From Baffinella frigidus (lineage: Eukaryota > Cryptophyceae > Cryptomonadales > Baffinellaceae): a stretch of DNA of 16,717 nucleotides. Below, one piece after another: positions 7,002-14,790 of the stretch. The notes below the pieces were generated by a model. The model was given only the letters and a program-made list of their open reading frames with translations, did not search any database and was not told where the DNA came from. Where the stretch lies: positions 25,422 to 42,138 of the forward strand of contig MU647372.1 of NCBI GenBank assembly GCA_026770585.1, in the 5' to 3' direction. How positions within the stretch are numbered: position 1 is the stretch's first letter; each line of letters begins with the position of its first letter. The position numbers were made by a program, and so were the translations under genes.

Positions 7002-8048
7002 ATGGTCGGAAGCAAGTGGGGGTGGGAAGAGTCTTCTACTGAAGGAGAGGGTGGAGGCCCTGCTGCGTCGAGCAAGGAGGGGCGGGGTGGGGCGAGGGGC
7101 AAGCTGGACTGTGAGTGCACCACCTGCGGCAAGACCTTCTCGAGACCCAGCCACCTGACTCTTCACATGCGCACTCATTCCGGCGACCGCCCCTACGCCT
7201 GCACCACCTGCGGCAAGGCCTTCTCGGGAAACAGCAGCCTGACGAAGCACGTGCGCACCCATACCGGCGACCGCCCCTACGCCTGCACGACCTGCGGCAA
7301 GGCCTTCTCGTTGCCCCACCATCTGACTCTTCACATGCGCAGCCATACCGGCGACCGCCCCTACGCCTGCACGATCTGCTACAAGACCTTTACGTCGTCG
7401 AGCAACCTGGTGGTGCACATGCGCATTCATTCCGGCGACCGCCCGTACGCCTGCACCACCTGCGGCAAGGCCTTCTCGCAGTCCGGCCAACTGACAATAC
7501 ACATGCGCCGCCATTCCGGCGAGCGCCCCTTCGCCTGCACGACCTGCGGCAAGGCCTTCTCGGAGTCCAGCACCCTGACGGCTCACACGCGCATCCATTC
7601 CGGCGTCTGCCCCTACGCCTGCGCCACCTGCGGCAAGGCCTTCGCACGGTCCGGCAGCCTGGCGGTACACATGCGCACTCATTCTGGGAACCGCCCCTTC
7701 GCCTGCACCACCTGCACCACCTGCGGCAAGGCCTTCTCGCAGTCCAGCACCCTGACGACACACATGCGCACCCATACTGGCGTCCTTCCCTACGCCTGCA
7801 CCACCTGCGGCAGGGCCTTCGCGGTGTCCGGCAACCTGGTGGTACACATGCGCAGTCATTCCGGCGACCGCCCGTACGCCTGCACCACCTGCGGCAAGGC
7901 CTTCTCGATGGCCGACAGCCTGACAAAGCACATGCGCACCCATTCCGGCGACCGCCCCTACGCCTGCACCACCTGCGGCAAGGCCTTCTCGCAGTCCAGC
8001 AACCTGGCGACGCACCGCAAAAAGGCACACGCTCTCGATATCAAGTGA
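7002..8048 (+). CDS. C2H2 zinc-finger protein A, 11 fingers, probable DNA-binding regulator
   Basis: A nuclear sequence-specific DNA-binding protein is expected from the family. From ATG 7002 it has 348 residues: a ~37-residue Glu/Gly/Ser/Lys-rich lead, then eleven fingers of the form YACTTCGKAFS-x(4)-L-x(2)-HMRTH with HSGDRP-type linkers (canonical TGEKP-like). The last finger ends HRKKAH and the protein stops soon after. No KRAB, BTB, SCAN or SET domain is seen. Helix positions -1/2/3/6 differ in nearly every finger (R-S-H-L, G-S-S-K, L-H-H-L, S-S-N-V, Q-G-Q-I and so on). Finger 8 begins CTTCTTC from a 9-bp slip, giving a choice of Cys pairs. The frame is also open from ATG 6864 (394 residues), but those first codons fall in sequence missing from block B. 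I prefer 7002, which is shared with gene B. No intron is apparent. Confidence 0.88.
   Translation: MVGSKWGWEESSTEGEGGGPAASSKEGRGGARGKLDCECTTCGKTFSRPSHLTLHMRTHSGDRPYACTTCGKAFSGNSSLTKHVRTHTGDRPYACTTCGKAFSLPHHLTLHMRSHTGDRPYACTICYKTFTSSSNLVVHMRIHSGDRPYACTTCGKAFSQSGQLTIHMRRHSGERPFACTTCGKAFSESSTLTAHTRIHSGVCPYACATCGKAFARSGSLAVHMRTHSGNRPFACTTCTTCGKAFSQSSTLTTHMRTHTGVLPYACTTCGRAFAVSGNLVVHMRSHSGDRPYACTTCGKAFSMADSLTKHMRTHSGDRPYACTTCGKAFSQSSNLATHRKKAHALDIK
7110..8036 (+). repeat. 84-bp coding tandem repeat (finger array A)
   Basis: Each finger is an 84-bp unit (finger 8 is 93 bp) with almost fixed nucleotide words such as TGCGGCAAGGCCTTCTCG and CCGCCCCTACGCCTGCACC. Variation is concentrated in the helix codons, so the array behaves like a coding minisatellite. 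Confidence 0.9.
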
Positions 8049-8083
8049 GGGCGCCGGCTGGTCAACAGCCCTGTATAGTTTTT

Positions 8084-8089
8084 AATAAA
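8084..8089 (+). terminator. AATAAA poly(A) signal, zinc-finger gene A
   Basis: AATAAA lies 36 nt after the stop codon, inside a 3' segment conserved with gene B (GGCTGGTCAACAGCCCTGTA, then TTTTTAATAAATTTAGATCTTG). Confidence 0.65.
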
Positions 8090-8228
8090 TTTAGATCTTG
8101 CGTGGGTGGTCATAGATTTCGGCTTTATTCAAACGTAGAGTGGCTGAATGAGGGTATGTGCGTTGGGGCTCTCTTCCCCACCAGGGCGTGGCCTCAATGG
8201 GGCCGGGAAAGAGTCAAGCACGATGTCT

Positions 8229-8355
8229 TACAGGGGTACCTCGCTCATAAGAAAACGCACCCCCCTAGGACTCTACAGTAGGCCCGTGCCTAGGGCCCTA
8301 TGGTGGTCCTAGGGGGGTGGGCATTTCTTCTGAGCGAGGTACATGTACCCCTGTA
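8229..8355. mobile_element. TA-flanked foldback element M1, copy 1
   Basis: Ends TA-CAGGGGTACCTCGCTC and, at the right, GAGCGAGGTAC then CCCCTG-TA. The right arm carries an extra 6 bp (ATGTAC). The inner arms CCCCCCTAGGA / TCCTAGGGGGG pair, and CTACAGTAGG lies in the middle. Non-autonomous. Confidence 0.85.
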
Positions 8356-8436
8356 GCTGGGGGGTATTTTGGGTTTGCCAGGTTTGTGCCCCCACCTCTT
8401 TCACGGCAACTGCCGAGCACTGATCAATACAGGGGT

Positions 8437-8535
8437 CCTTTAGGTCCTTTAGGTTCTTCGAGCTCCCAACATAGGCGGACACCGGAACTGGTTCTGTAGA
8501 AAGACCATGCGTCCTTTCGGATCACATCAAGCCCC
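8437..8535 (+). repeat. R2 repeat, diverged fragment
   Basis: TCCTTTAGGTCCTTTAGGTT is followed by CCCAACATA and TTTCGGATCAC, the start of the R2 unit seen in full at 10013 and 10977. An inverted copy of this diverged form is at 14641-14742. Confidence 0.6.
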
Positions 8536-8544
8536 CCTGCACAG

Positions 8545-8671
8545 AGGATCGCAACCTCGCTCATGAGAAAACGCCCACCCCCTAGGACCACCATAGGGTC
8601 CTAGGCATAGGGCTACATGTACTGTAGGGTCCTAGGGGGGTGCGTTTTCTCATGAGCGAGGTACCCCTGTA
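8545..8671. mobile_element. TA-flanked foldback element M1, copy 2 (left end decayed)
   Basis: ACCTCGCTCATGAGAAAACGC (8554-8574) pairs with GCGTTTTCTCATGAGCGAGGT (8642-8662). The right end CCCCTG-TA is intact, but the left CAGGGGT has decayed to CACAGAGG sequence. Confidence 0.75.
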
Positions 8672-8723
8672 CACGATGCTTCTCCCCTCTCACTGAAAAC
8701 AAGACTCCGTGGGGGGAAATGCA

Positions 8724-8846
8724 TACAGGGGTACCTCGCTCATAAGAAAACGCCCCCCTCACCTAGGACCACCGTAGGGTCCTAGAAATAGGCCTAATGT
8801 TGGGACCTGGGGGGGGGGGGTCTCTTATGAGCGAGGTATCCCTGCA
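8724..8846. mobile_element. TA-flanked foldback element M1, copy 3
   Basis: TACAGGGGTACCTCGCTCAT at the left and ATGAGCGAGGTATCCCTGCA at the right. The right TA has mutated to CA. The centre has GGGTCCTAG and a 12-G run. Confidence 0.85.
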
Positions 8847-8886
8847 GCGTTCGATCCTTGAAGGCGTGCATATTTTAAGGTCCACA

Positions 8887-9010
8887 TTTAAGGTCCACAC
8901 ACTCGTTTTCTGTGGACCTTAATTATTTAAAGCCCGCACTCACTTGTTTATGTCGACCTTGATTATTTAACGTCCGCGCATTGACTGTCTCAAAATGGTG
9001 TGACCTTAAC
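8887..9010. repeat. Three ~39-bp tandem units, each a hairpin
   Basis: Units start TTTAAGGTCC (8887), TTTAAAGCCC (8926) and TTTAACGTCC (8966) and end near ACCTTAATTA, ACCTTGATTA and ACCTTAAC. In unit 1, AAGGTCCACA pairs exactly with TGTGGACCTT. A stray end lies at 9769-9780. Confidence 0.65.
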
Positions 9011-9142
9011 TTCGAGTAAGCCCTGTAGCCTGTGGCCGATACCCTGTGAGGAGGGGGCCCTCGTCTCCTACCGCAAGGGAAAAGCGAGATGAAAGTGTAG
9101 GTAAGAACATGCCATGTTGCAGAGGCGCTCCAGCCACACAAA

Positions 9143-9290
9143 GGTCTTCGAAGGGATTTCGTGAATACCCCAGAAGCGATGATCCATAGGACCCTGCGGT
9201 AGGCAATAGCGTAGGGACATAGGGGGCGTCCTACAGAGATGGTTACGAAAAGTCGGTTAAAATCAGGCCAAAACTCCCTTCGTAGCCCGG
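9143..9290. mobile_element. Foldback element related to 3916-4063, inverted and diverged
   Basis: It starts GTCTTCGAAGGGATTT and ends CTCCCTTCGTAGCCCGG. Internal GCGGTAGGCAA and GGGACATAGGGGG align with the reverse complement of 3916-4063. Confidence 0.55.
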
Positions 9291-10012
9291 TGTGTTTCCG
9301 GATTAGCATGTGGTATTGGGTCGGAATTCTCGACCTTACAACTAATCCAAGAGCTTAGTGTCACACCAAAATCACCGAGCAACCCCCCCCTGTCTTGTAA
9401 GATGACATATAAATAAGAGCACCCCCCCGCACCCCCCCTACCCTACGCATGAGTCACGAGCCGACCACATTTAGGCCCTCCCCTTTATGTAGCGAAATCC
9501 CCCTTCTTCTGCTGAGCTAGGTGGCAAAAGAAGCTACGTTTCGCCCCAAGCTTGACCTGACGAAAGTAGCTGCGGCTTATCAGGGGTACAGTGCCGGAGT
9601 TCCCCTCATACCCACAGTGTCGGAGTCTCCTGCACCCCTTCAGAACGCAGCTTCGCTGTTGGTTCACTGTTACTCTCGAGGTGTGCATTTCATCCTAAAA
9701 GGCAAGGAAAGATGGTGATCCTGGGAGCCTTGGGAATCAAGGAAATACAGCGCATAAACGTGAGATGGACCTTGATTAATACTAACACGGGCGCCATGAA
9801 CGCACCCCCACCGAGGATATGTCTGAGAAGGACCTAGAGAGAGGTCCCGCGCACTCTACACGGGGTTTACGAACGTGTTGTTGTATAGGAACGGAGACAG
9901 GGGCGCAGCCACCCCCATCTCCAGGAAATGAACAGAACGGGTCGGGAGGGGCCCCGGGGGCGCCCCCACGGTAGAGAGGAAATACGCGTTTCTTCGATCG
10001 CAACCAACGTAG
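9291..10012. other. Low-feature stretch with one TATA-like site and a 65-codon ORF
   Basis: C-runs at 9380-9440 flank TATAAATA (9408-9415). A plus ORF at 9521-9718 (start MAKEATFRPKLDLTKV) lies 106 nt downstream. It matches no repeat elsewhere in the window, but I recognise no family and it may be chance. The rest (9720-10012) holds nothing I can name. Confidence 0.25.
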
Positions 10013-10430
10013 GAGCTTTAGGTCCTTGAGGTTTTAAATGCTCCCAACATATGCCAACGACACGCCGTTCCGTAGAAGGGATCTGCAGAGAAAGCATTTT
10101 TGCTTTCGGATCGCGTTTAGCTCTCCAGTGCAGAGGCTCGTGAAGAGGGGATACAGGGCGGCTCTGTTGGGGTGGGTGAAGGTATGCGATACCGCTCCCA
10201 TGCTCACTTACACGCACCGAACCCAAGTCAGCCTTAATGAGGCTCATGGTATCCCATGGTTGAAGTTTAACAGCTTCAATTACGAATACCCCACAAGGTG
10301 ATAGGGGATTGTGTGGGGGGGTGAGGTGAAATCAGTTAGACACCAAAGGTGAAAGGAGAGAAATGTGGTGGAGTACGGGTTTCCCCCAATGTACGGACGT
10401 TAGAAAAGTGAAAGGCAATTCAAGCGTCAG
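10013..10430 (+). repeat. R2 repeat, copy 1 (~430 bp)
   Basis: It begins TTTAGGTCCTTGAGGTTTTA and contains CATATGCCAACGACACGCC, TTTCGGATCGCGTTTAGCT, AGAGGCTCGTGAAGAGGGG, ATGAGGCTCATGGTATCCC and GACACCAAAGGTG. All recur in order at 10977-11440. The minus strand gives partial frames in both copies that are not maintained in step, so no gene is called. Confidence 0.85.
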
Positions 10431-10493
10431 AAACAGCAATATTCCGTTAAGATATTGGAAGAGCAACACCAAAACCAAAAGAAGACCTTTAGG

Positions 10494-10525
10494 TCCAGAC
10501 GAAAAGGACCAGACGAAAAGGAGAT
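10494..10525 (+). repeat. 15-bp tandem duplication
   Basis: CCAGACGAAAAGGA occurs twice in a row, just before the perfect hairpin at 10523. Confidence 0.6.
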
Positions 10526-10563
10526 CGAGTTGCTTTACATTAATTATGTAAAGCAACTCGATC
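10523..10563. repeat. Perfect 18-bp hairpin
   Basis: GATCGAGTTGCTTTACAT (10523-10540) and its exact reverse complement (10546-10563) surround a 5-nt loop, TAATT. It is not followed by a T-run and lies between the two R2 copies. Confidence 0.9.
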
Positions 10564-10564
10564 C

Positions 10565-10976
10565 ATAAAAGCCAGCAAGGTTAAGGGAGAGAGAAAGGTG
10601 GATGCATAGGGGGTTTCCCCAGGCTATACAGAATGTAGCTGTTTACTGATTACTGTGCAAAGACACATGGGGTCCTTTAGGTCCTTACTGATTACTGATT
10701 ACTGAATTTATTAAAGAGGGTTCGCCGTTATTGCCTAACCCGTGCCATTGCCAGACTATGATCGGTCCATTTTATACCCCGCTCAGTCTGTCTCCGAGGG
10801 ATGCTCCCCGAAGATTGGCGCAGATGAAGTAAACGACGAAGGAGAGGTTTGGTAGGTCCACGATTTTTGATAGATTTATCAGCCTAGTCTCATCGATATA
10901 GACCTACCATTCCGGGTGGGGTCTGGTTCTTGAAAAGGGAGGAGTTGGATTGGTTAACCGATCATCCGATCTAGCT
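10565..10976. other. No gene seen; short tandems and one 9-bp inverted repeat
   Basis: GATTACT repeats near 10640 and 10690 and TCCTTTAGGTCCTT at about 10672. TGGTAGGTC/GACCTACCA (10850-10858/10901-10909) is a possible foldback. Nothing else is recognisable. Confidence 0.4.
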
Positions 10977-11440
10977 CTTTAGGTCCTTTAGGTTTTAATT
11001 TCGCCCAACATATGCCAACGACACGCCCTTCCGTAGAAAGGACTGCAGAGAAAACATTTTTGATTTCGGATCGCGTTTAGCTTTCCAGTGCAGAGGCTCG
11101 TGAAGAGGGGATAAAGGGTTGGTTCTTTTGGGGTGTTTGAGCTATTCCAAAATAGGATCGCACTCGCACACACACCGAACCACAAGTCAGCCTTTATGAG
11201 GCTCATGGTATCCCATGATTGAAGTATGAGAGCTCCAGCCACGAATACCCCAGAGAGAAAACACGATTTCAAAAAGTGAGAGGATTGTGTGGGGGTGTGA
11301 GTTCAGGACAGCGAGAGAGAGTTGTGGGGGGGGGTGAGGTGACATGAGCCAGACACCAAAGGTGGAAGGACATAAATGTGGTTGTGTAGAGGTTTCCCCC
11401 AATGTACATGAGTCAGCAACGTTAAGGGCAATGCAAGCGT
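10977..11440 (+). repeat. R2 repeat, copy 2
   Basis: It is collinear with 10013-10430, with an insertion-rich right part (AGAGAGAGTT and G-run near 11310-11335). Confidence 0.85.
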
Positions 11441-11455
11441 GAATTATCCTACGGT

Positions 11456-11526
11456 GCTTTAGGTCCTTTAGGCTGCCCTTTAGGTCCTTTAGGTTTTAAT
11501 TTCTCCCAACATACGCCAACGACACT
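11456..11526 (+). repeat. R2 repeat, copy 3 (start only)
   Basis: Repeated CTTTAGGTCC units, then TTTTAATTTCTCCCAACATA and GCCAACGACAC. The copy breaks off and passes into the R1 sequence of block B. Confidence 0.75.
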
Positions 11527-11590
11527 GCGATCAAGAGGAGTGGCTTTACAAACGAGTCGCTTTACAGATCGGCTCCTCGGCGAAAAATCC

Positions 11591-12310
11591 ATGGCCGTTG
11601 CACGCGGCGAGGGCGCCGACCAAGCTGCCACGAGACGCTGCCGACTCTCAGAACCCCTGTCAGAGACGCCGCCTATGACATTGCGCAGAATCCACACGCC
11701 GCAACCTGCACTGCACTCCGCTGTGGTGCTCGTTCTTCTCGTTTGGGGCATCTCGCCCAGCGCCTCGAACACATCTCCCGCCAGCGTCGCCCGCAGCGCT
11801 TCCACGGGGCTGGGGGGTCCATGCACAGAGAGGCGATGTCTACGTCTGCAGGGTGGCGGGGTGTCGTGGGGGCGGGGCACTGCAGCGGATACGAAGTGGC
11901 AGGAGCCGGGGCAGGTGCGCCATCCGATCGTGACTGCGCGGACTTGGTGTTTGTGCGTCTCTCTGGGCACCAAGCTGCGAAAAGAGGGTGAACAGTAGTC
12001 GATCGCCACCAATAGTTGCTGCAGCATCACTGGACGATGCTCGGCGGAGCATGCTGGTTTGTGTGCCGCCGGACATACGGGGGAGTGTGAACTTGTGTCC
12101 ACTGCTCTGCGAGCAGGTTCTTCTCGGCAACTTCCGAGGGGGATGTCCGACCGCCACCGACCCGCAAGGGTCAGCACCTCGCCCGCCCCGTGTTGCCTTT
12201 CATGCCGACCAAGAAGCACAACGTAGATCTCCTTACCTCCAATTGCAGCGCCAACGTTTCGATCAAATAGTGCGAAAACTACTCGATTTCAGAACAATTT
12301 AGCACACGGT
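11591..12310 (+). repeat. R1 repeat, copy 3, with an open reading frame
   Basis: The ORF runs from ATG 11591 to 11998 (135 codons), with the same start and layout as copies 1 and 2: MAVARGEGADQAATRRC, then VVLVLLVWGISPSAS. It then reads through to a new stop, KEGEQ. A second plus frame (about 12051-12302) keeps PLLCEQVLLGN and FDQIVRKLLDF, also partly visible in copy 2. Preserved frames are suggestive but mostly replacement changes separate the copies. No function is assigned. Confidence 0.6.
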
Positions 12311-12412
12311 ATTGACTACGGTACATTCTAGGCTCCTAGGACCGCGTTTCTCGCAAAAGAGCCACGTCTTTTCCGGAAGGTCCTAGGAGCCAAAGGACCT
12401 GCCATAGTCAAT
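12311..12412. mobile_element. Small foldback element (ATTGACTACGG ends), block B copy
   Basis: ATTGACTACGG and GGCTCCTAGGAC at the left pair with GTCCTAGGAGCC and CCATAGTCAAT at the right. It is 102 bp and the partner of 5577-5659. Confidence 0.75.
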
Positions 12413-12553
12413 GACTTTTCTTGAGGATCATGAAATCGAATAGTTTTCTGACAGTTTGAAAGGCAGGGCACTGCGCGCTGACGCTGATCTGACACACGGA
12501 CCTGCCACCAGAGTGGACGTGGTGGAGGGGGGGTCGCAATCTGGCGTCCCGGG

Positions 12554-12603
12554 GTAAACCCTAAACCCTAAACCCTGAATCCTATACCCTGGACCCTGAA
12601 CCA
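12554..12603 (-). repeat. CCCTAAA / CCCTGAA short array
   Basis: Partner of 5808-5849. The block B copy has gained two extra CCCTAAA units at its left. Confidence 0.8.
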
Positions 12604-12646
12604 GGGCGGTTCTGGAGACTGAGGGGTTTGCTGTTTGCTGGCTTCA

Positions 12647-12772
12647 CCACGTAGCAGCCGCCGGTGGATTTCTCTCCCGGATTTCCGGGAGAGATTCTAG
12701 ACTTTTGGCGTGTTTCCCGGGTGAGAATCTTGTTTGGACCGATTCCCGAAGTCACTGGAGACTGCTAAGTGG
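12647..12772. mobile_element. 126-bp element filling a site that is empty in block A
   Basis: Ends CCACGTAGCAG and CTGCTAAGTGG (imperfect terminal inverts). Block A reads straight across as TTTCACCTGGGCCAGC at about 5882-5897. Inside, TCTCTCCCGG (12671-12680) and CCGGGAGAGA (12685-12694) form a perfect hairpin. Confidence 0.65.
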
Positions 12773-12904
12773 CCTGGGCCAGCTAACAGAATTCTGTATG
12801 CTGACCAGACAATTCTGGCAGGTGGTGTTAAAGCGCAACTGTAAAAAGGTTGATGTGTACTAGCAGAAACTATTTTTGATCCGAATATCTGGGCTTTGAA
12901 ACTG

Positions 12905-13192
12905 CGACCTGAATCCTGAACCCTGAACCCTAAACTAACCCTACACCCTGAACCCAAACCCCAAAACTCAGAACCTGAAACCTATTCCCTACTAAACCCA
13001 ATCCCCTGAATCCTGATCCCTGATCCTTGAACCCTGTCTCCTGAACCCTGAACCCTAAACCCTAAACCTTAAACCCCAAACCCTAAACCCTAAATCCTGA
13101 ACCCGAAACCCTGAACACGAACCCCTAAACTCTCAACTCGAAACCCTGAACACTGAACCCCAAACCCTAAACCTTAAACCCTGAGCGATGTC
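12905..13192 (-). repeat. CCCTGAA / CCCTAAA array of block B
   Basis: Mixed heptamers with CCTGAT and CCGAAA variants, the partner of 5965-6145. Both end in CCTGAGC-ATATCCGCACA-type sequence, the start of the pre-gene segment. Confidence 0.85.
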
Positions 13193-13473
13193 CGCACATC
13201 TCAGCTTGGACTTCTCGCCCCCAAGGCCCCGCACAGACCAACTCTCACAGTTCTACCCAATACGCCATAAGATGTCTGTCCACTTACGGCACCACGCCTG
13301 ACATGCAAACACTCGCCTGCGCTATGGTTTCTCAAGTGCTGAAGTATGGTCTCTGATCCAGGTTGGGGGCGCTGATTCGCCGGGTGTGGGCGAAACGAGT
13401 GAGAGCCCTTCCCGCGACTTCCTTTCCCCTTGGTTGGTGTTCCCTTTTCTGGTGGAGGTGCAGTTTTGACCAG

Positions 13474-13509
13474 ATGGTGGCCGCAGAGGGCGCAAGCCAT
13501 GCCGGTTGA
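13474..13509 (+). other. Conserved upstream ORF, zinc-finger gene B
   Basis: MVAAEGASHAG, 11 codons, with TGA 7 nt before ATG 13517. Same layout as 6959-6994. Confidence 0.35.
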
Positions 13510-13516
13510 TCAAGCG

Positions 13517-14383
13517 ATGGTCGGGAGCAAGCGGGGGCGAGAAGAATCTTCTGCTGAAGAAGGGGGTGGGGGCTCTACTGCGTCGGGCAAGGAGGGGCGG
13601 GGCGGGGCGACGGGCAAGCTGGACTTTGAGTGCACCACCTGCGGCAAGGCCTTCGCACGGTCCGGCCGCCTGGCGACTCACACGCACACCCATTCCGGCG
13701 ACCACCCCTGCGCCTGCACGACCTGCGGCAAGGCCTTCTCTGCGTCAAGCGACCTGACGAAGCACATGCGCACCCATTCTGGGAACCGCCCCTTTGTCTG
13801 CACGACCTGCGGCAAGGCCTTCTCGCAATCCGGCAACCTGGCGGTACACATGCGCATTCATTCCGGCGACCTCCCGTACGCCTGCACCACCTGCGGCAAG
13901 GCCTTTTCGAGACACAGCCACCTGATGGCACACATGCGCAGCCATTCCGGCGACCGTCCCCACGCCTGCACCATCTGCGGCAAGGCCTTTGTGGAGTCAA
14001 GCAGCCTGACGTCTCACATGCGCACCCATTCCGGCGACCGCCCCTACGTCTGCACCATCTGCGGCAAGGCCTGCTCGCAGTCCAGCAACCTGGCGGTACA
14101 CATGCGCACCCATTCCGGCGACCGCCCCTTCGCCTGCGCCACCTGTGGACGGGCATTCTCCCAGTCCGGCCACCTGGCGACGCACGTGCGCAGCCATACC
14201 GGCGAACGCCCCTACGCCTGCACCACCTGCGGCAAGGCCTTCTCGCAGTCCAGCGACCTGGCGGTACACATGCGCACACATTCCGGCGTCCGCCCCTTTG
14301 CCTGCACGACCTGCGGCAAGGTCTTCTCGCAGTCCAGCAACCTGGCGGCGCACCGCAAAAAGATGCACGCTCTCGACCTTTGA
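13517..14383 (+). CDS. C2H2 zinc-finger protein B, 9 fingers, probable DNA-binding regulator
   Basis: Paralogue of 7002-8048; 288 residues from ATG 13517. The lead, MVGSKRGREESS then Gly/Glu-rich, includes a basic KRGRE patch that may aid nuclear entry (gene A has KWGWE there). It has nine C2H2 fingers with -1/2/3/6 residues R-G-R-T, A-S-D-K, Q-G-N-V, R-S-H-A, E-S-S-S, Q-S-N-V, Q-G-H-T, Q-S-D-V and Q-S-N-A. Finger 6 has KAC in place of KAF, losing the core Phe. The terminal finger HRKKMH is shared with gene A. The array is two fingers shorter than A and fingers do not align one to one by fingerprint. The frame is open upstream to ATG 13430, giving 317 residues, with ATG 13499 also possible. 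No other domain or intron is seen. Confidence 0.88.
   Translation: MVGSKRGREESSAEEGGGGSTASGKEGRGGATGKLDFECTTCGKAFARSGRLATHTHTHSGDHPCACTTCGKAFSASSDLTKHMRTHSGNRPFVCTTCGKAFSQSGNLAVHMRIHSGDLPYACTTCGKAFSRHSHLMAHMRSHSGDRPHACTICGKAFVESSSLTSHMRTHSGDRPYVCTICGKACSQSSNLAVHMRTHSGDRPFACATCGRAFSQSGHLATHVRSHTGERPYACTTCGKAFSQSSDLAVHMRTHSGVRPFACTTCGKVFSQSSNLAAHRKKMHALDL
13625..14371 (+). repeat. 84-bp coding tandem repeat (finger array B)
   Basis: Nine units with the same fixed nucleotide words as array A. Differences cluster in the helix codons. Confidence 0.9.
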
Positions 14384-14422
14384 GTGAGGTCGCCGGCTGG
14401 TCAACAGCCCTGTATTATTTTT

Positions 14423-14428
14423 AATAAA
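14423..14428 (+). terminator. AATAAA poly(A) signal, zinc-finger gene B
   Basis: AATAAA lies 40 nt after the stop codon in the conserved 3' segment. Flanking words match gene A almost base for base. Confidence 0.65.
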
Positions 14429-14497
14429 TTTAGATCTTGCTTGGGTGGTCCTAGATTTCGGCTTTATTCAAACGTAGAGTGGCAGATTGAGGTGATG

Positions 14498-14618
14498 TAC
14501 AGGGGTTCCTCGCTCATCAGAAAGCGCCCCCTCCATGAGACCAACATAGGATCCTAGTCAAAGTCCTTCAGTAGGGTCCTAACAGGAGGCGCTTTCCTAT
14601 GAGCGAAGTACCCCTGTA
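14498..14618. mobile_element. TA-flanked foldback element M1, copy 4
   Basis: TACAGGGGTTCCTCGCTCATC at the left and GAGCGAAGTACCCCTGTA at the right. Block A has the empty site (GGTATGTGCGTTGG at about 8154), against GATG-[element]-CGTGG here. This supports TA as the target duplication and insertion after the block duplication. Confidence 0.85.
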
Positions 14619-14640
14619 CGTGGAGGCTCCCTTGCCCAAC

Positions 14641-14742
14641 ATGATGTGATCCGAGAGGAAGCATGACTTTTCTGCAGCACAAGTTCCGGTGTCCGCCTAG
14701 GTTGGGAGCTCGAATAACCTGAATGACCTAAAGGGCGCGACC
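14641..14742 (-). repeat. R2 repeat, diverged fragment, inverted
   Basis: The reverse complement reads CCCTTTAGGTCATTCAGG, then GAGCTCCCAACCTAGGCGG, then CACCGGAACTTG, matching 8437-8535. Confidence 0.6.
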
Positions 14743-14790
14743 TCAATCTGGTCTTGGCTTTCAGGTGAAAGTCATCAAAGACTTGTAAGT

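Larger units (their letters stand above)
4859..8232 (+). repeat. Duplicated block A (zinc-finger gene unit)
   Basis: About 3.4 kb whose parts recur in the same order and direction in 11590-15027. The shared parts are R1 (4859-5570), a small foldback (5577-5659), GGGCACTGCGCGCTGACGC sequence (5714-5800), telomere-like arrays, the 6150-6420 segment, the zinc-finger gene and its 3' UTR to GTCTTA at about 8230. The blocks are moderately diverged and differ by indels at foldback elements. Confidence 0.85.

Noticed and set aside
6876-8030. 384-codon minus-strand ORF opposite zinc-finger gene A, and similar ORFs in other frames
   Set aside because: Shadow frames of the GC-rich 84-bp finger repeat. 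The plus frame has the C2H2 pattern; the others are only repetitive arginine/glycine-rich sequence.
11449-12219. 256-codon minus-strand ORF over R1 copy 3 and the R2 start
   Set aside because: It joins two unrelated repeats, and its GPKGPKG tail comes from repeated CTTTAGGTC units. The matching frame in block A is broken up.
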